A stretch of DNA of 64,000 bases, from NCBI GenBank assembly GCA_029289095.1, contig JARFUG010000010.1, forward strand, positions 1 through 64,000, written 5' to 3'. The stretch is from Desulfuromonadales bacterium. GTDB taxonomy: Bacteria; Desulfobacterota; Desulfuromonadia; Desulfuromonadales; JACZKF01. Both the position numbers and the translations under genes were made by a program. The notes under the pieces are model-generated. The model searched no databases. It was given only the letters and a program-made list of their open reading frames with translations, and was not told where the DNA came from. This document shows, piece after piece, positions 63,073 through 64,000 of the stretch. The stretch's first letter is position 1, and each line of letters begins with the position of its first letter.

Positions 63073-63123
63073 ACTCCTCTCCTTTCCGCCTATGGGCGCA
63101 GAGTGCGAGCCACCTGAAAGGCC

Positions 63124-63151
63124 AAATTAAATGAAATTTTTCCAATGTCAA
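63124..63151 (-). promoter_or_regulatory. Promoter of the multicopper oxidase gene
   Basis: On the minus strand TTGACA (63151-63146), a 16-nt spacer and TAATTT (63129-63124), about 50 nt before the start codon, in an AT-rich stretch. Confidence 0.6.
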
Positions 63152-63623
63152 ATTCATTGGACTGACTTGGGGAGAGATCGCGCGCCGATGTATTTGTGGG
63201 TGATGAGGAGAACCGCTTGGTCTGGCGGTTTCAGCCTGATCTTGCCTTTAGGAATCGGCCTCCGGCAGCCTTCTCATCGGTCGAATCCGGGAGAGAATCA
63301 GGTCAATGGCAGCTTGCACAGACGGAGCCGTCGACAGCGGGGAGGGGGGCCAGGATTCCAAATTGCTCACTTCCTCTTTGACAACCGCCAGCCTCTCCCG
63401 GAGATTCCCCCGGCCCCCCGGCCCCGGCCCCCCGGGGTCGGACCTGGCCAATCTCTTGATTCAAAAGTGAATTATCCACCTTTGCGCCCTAAAAAAGCGC
63501 TTAGAATGGGGTTTTCGGGGGCAAAATGACGTACCTGGTCTCGGTCTCCCGGAGCATGCACATCTGAATCCTGAACCTCGATCACCATGACCTCGCAACG
63601 CCCGTCTTCGGCAATCGGTAGAC
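63152..63623. other. Intergenic region with GC-rich tract and RAYT-type repeat
   Basis: No confident gene. It holds a CCCCCGGCCCCCCGGCCCCG tract (about 63407-63426), a GGGGTCGGACC element (about 63427) and a minus-strand ORF (63248-63451, 67 codons) whose product (RERLAVVKEEVSNLES...) I cannot place; it may be a decayed gene. Confidence 0.4.
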
Positions 63624-64000
63624 TTAGAACCGGTAAATAAGATTTGCCCCCAGAAATCTGATGTAGGATTTGTCCCCCGTATCCGCGAAGTTGATCCTGC
63701 CTTTGGGAGAGTACTCCGCCTCGACCTTCCACCTGCTGCTCACCCGGGCGCCAAGCCCCAATGAGAGCCCGACCCCCGTGTCGGAAACGGAATCGTTCCA
63801 GAATGGTCGAACTATGGAGAACCGCACATGTTCCACTCCGAGCTTGACGACGGGATACACGACGCGGCTGCCCCGGTATGCGAGCCAGAGGCTTGCGGTC
63901 CGTATCCTCCAGTCTCCGTTCAAGCCGTATTCGTCTGCATCTCCGTCCCGTACTGTGAATGTCCCCTCCCCCTCAACCGCCAGCGAGCCGAGATTGAAGT
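63624..64000 (-). CDS. Outer-membrane beta-barrel protein, C-terminal part
   Basis: An open frame from the window edge to the stop at 63624 (about 125 residues visible). Alternating hydrophobic strands (RTASLWLAYRGSRVVYPVVKLG, SLGLGARVSSRWKVEAEYS) end in GANLIYRF with a C-terminal Phe, as in OmpX/OmpA-like barrels. The N-terminus lies beyond the window. It may be secreted through the Sec/BAM pathway; function unknown. Confidence 0.75.
   Translation of the reverse strand, partial: FNLGSLAVEGEGTFTVRDGDADEYGLNGDWRIRTASLWLAYRGSRVVYPVVKLGVEHVRFSIVRPFWNDSVSDTGVGLSLGLGARVSSRWKVEAEYSPKGRINFADTGDKSYIRFLGANLIYRF

Noticed and set aside
63248-63451. 67-codon minus-strand ORF near the right end
   Set aside because: Listed only within the intergenic entry: a plausible coil-forming sequence but no ribosome-binding site, and it starts in a GC-rich repeat tract.
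1-64000. CRISPR array or prophage
   Set aside because: No regularly spaced repeats of 23-40 nt and no phage structural, integrase or lysis genes were seen; repeats found are dispersed palindromes.

Overview
The window is GC-rich, tightly packed chromosomal DNA that most resembles the Desulfuromonadales (Geobacter/Desulfuromonas/Pelobacter relatives, Desulfobacterota). This is inferred from the gene content, not from a database search: a complete gspCDEFGHIJKLMN type II secretion operon, an ActP-type acetate symporter with its DUF485 partner, a Na+-translocating NADH:quinone reductase, a multicopper oxidase lipoprotein, and several families of palindromic intergenic repeats of a kind familiar from that group. 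The Na+-NQR hints at a sodium-using (marine or saline) lifestyle. No rRNA, tRNA or CRISPR array is visible.

Layout. 1-8.2 kb, minus strand: a DUF1318/YdbL-like lipoprotein and a YdbH-like AsmA-family protein (probable envelope lipid transport), a PlsC-type acyltransferase, and polA. 8.5-20.7 kb, plus strand: the whole T2SS operon behind a near-consensus sigma-70 promoter, then a DUF3187 outer-membrane barrel, lon and a HIT protein. 24.8-28.2 kb: small proteins and trpS, whose leader encodes a Trp-rich peptide followed by alternative hairpins and an intrinsic terminator, which looks like a ribosome-mediated attenuator. 28.2-32.6 kb: DUF485/ActP-like symporter, a membrane protein and a LysR regulator. 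41.1-32.6 kb, minus strand: a long run of a di-iron beta-lactamase-fold protein, a ferritin-like protein, nqrABCDEF, nqrM, a TVP38/DedA-type membrane protein and a glutaredoxin-like protein, ending at a terminator inside the 3' end of lysR.

41.2-54 kb: an RND efflux pair with a candidate operator at its start site, a DUF169 protein, a stress-type glycine-zipper protein, an MscS channel overlapping a pyrimidine-dimer glycosylase-like gene, PolX (polymerase plus PHP domain), an exported bactofilin-like beta-helix membrane protein, an ion permease, and a DUF4197 lipoprotein. 54.3-58.4 kb, minus strand: a coupled CHASE2 Ser/Thr kinase - PP2C phosphatase - FHA operon. 58.5-64 kb: an iron alcohol dehydrogenase, a frameshifted and truncated REP-associated Y1 transposase, mscL with a zinc-ribbon tail, a multicopper oxidase lipoprotein, and the C-terminal part of an outer-membrane barrel cut by the window end.

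The most unusual items are the trpS leader attenuator; a DUF1318 lipoprotein that looks like a YnbE+YdbL combination beside YdbH; large palindromic repeats inside the T2SS and NQR operons; a 43-bp terminator duplicated on both sides of the transposase relic/mscL segment; and an O2/iron-type gene pair at the head of the NQR operon.
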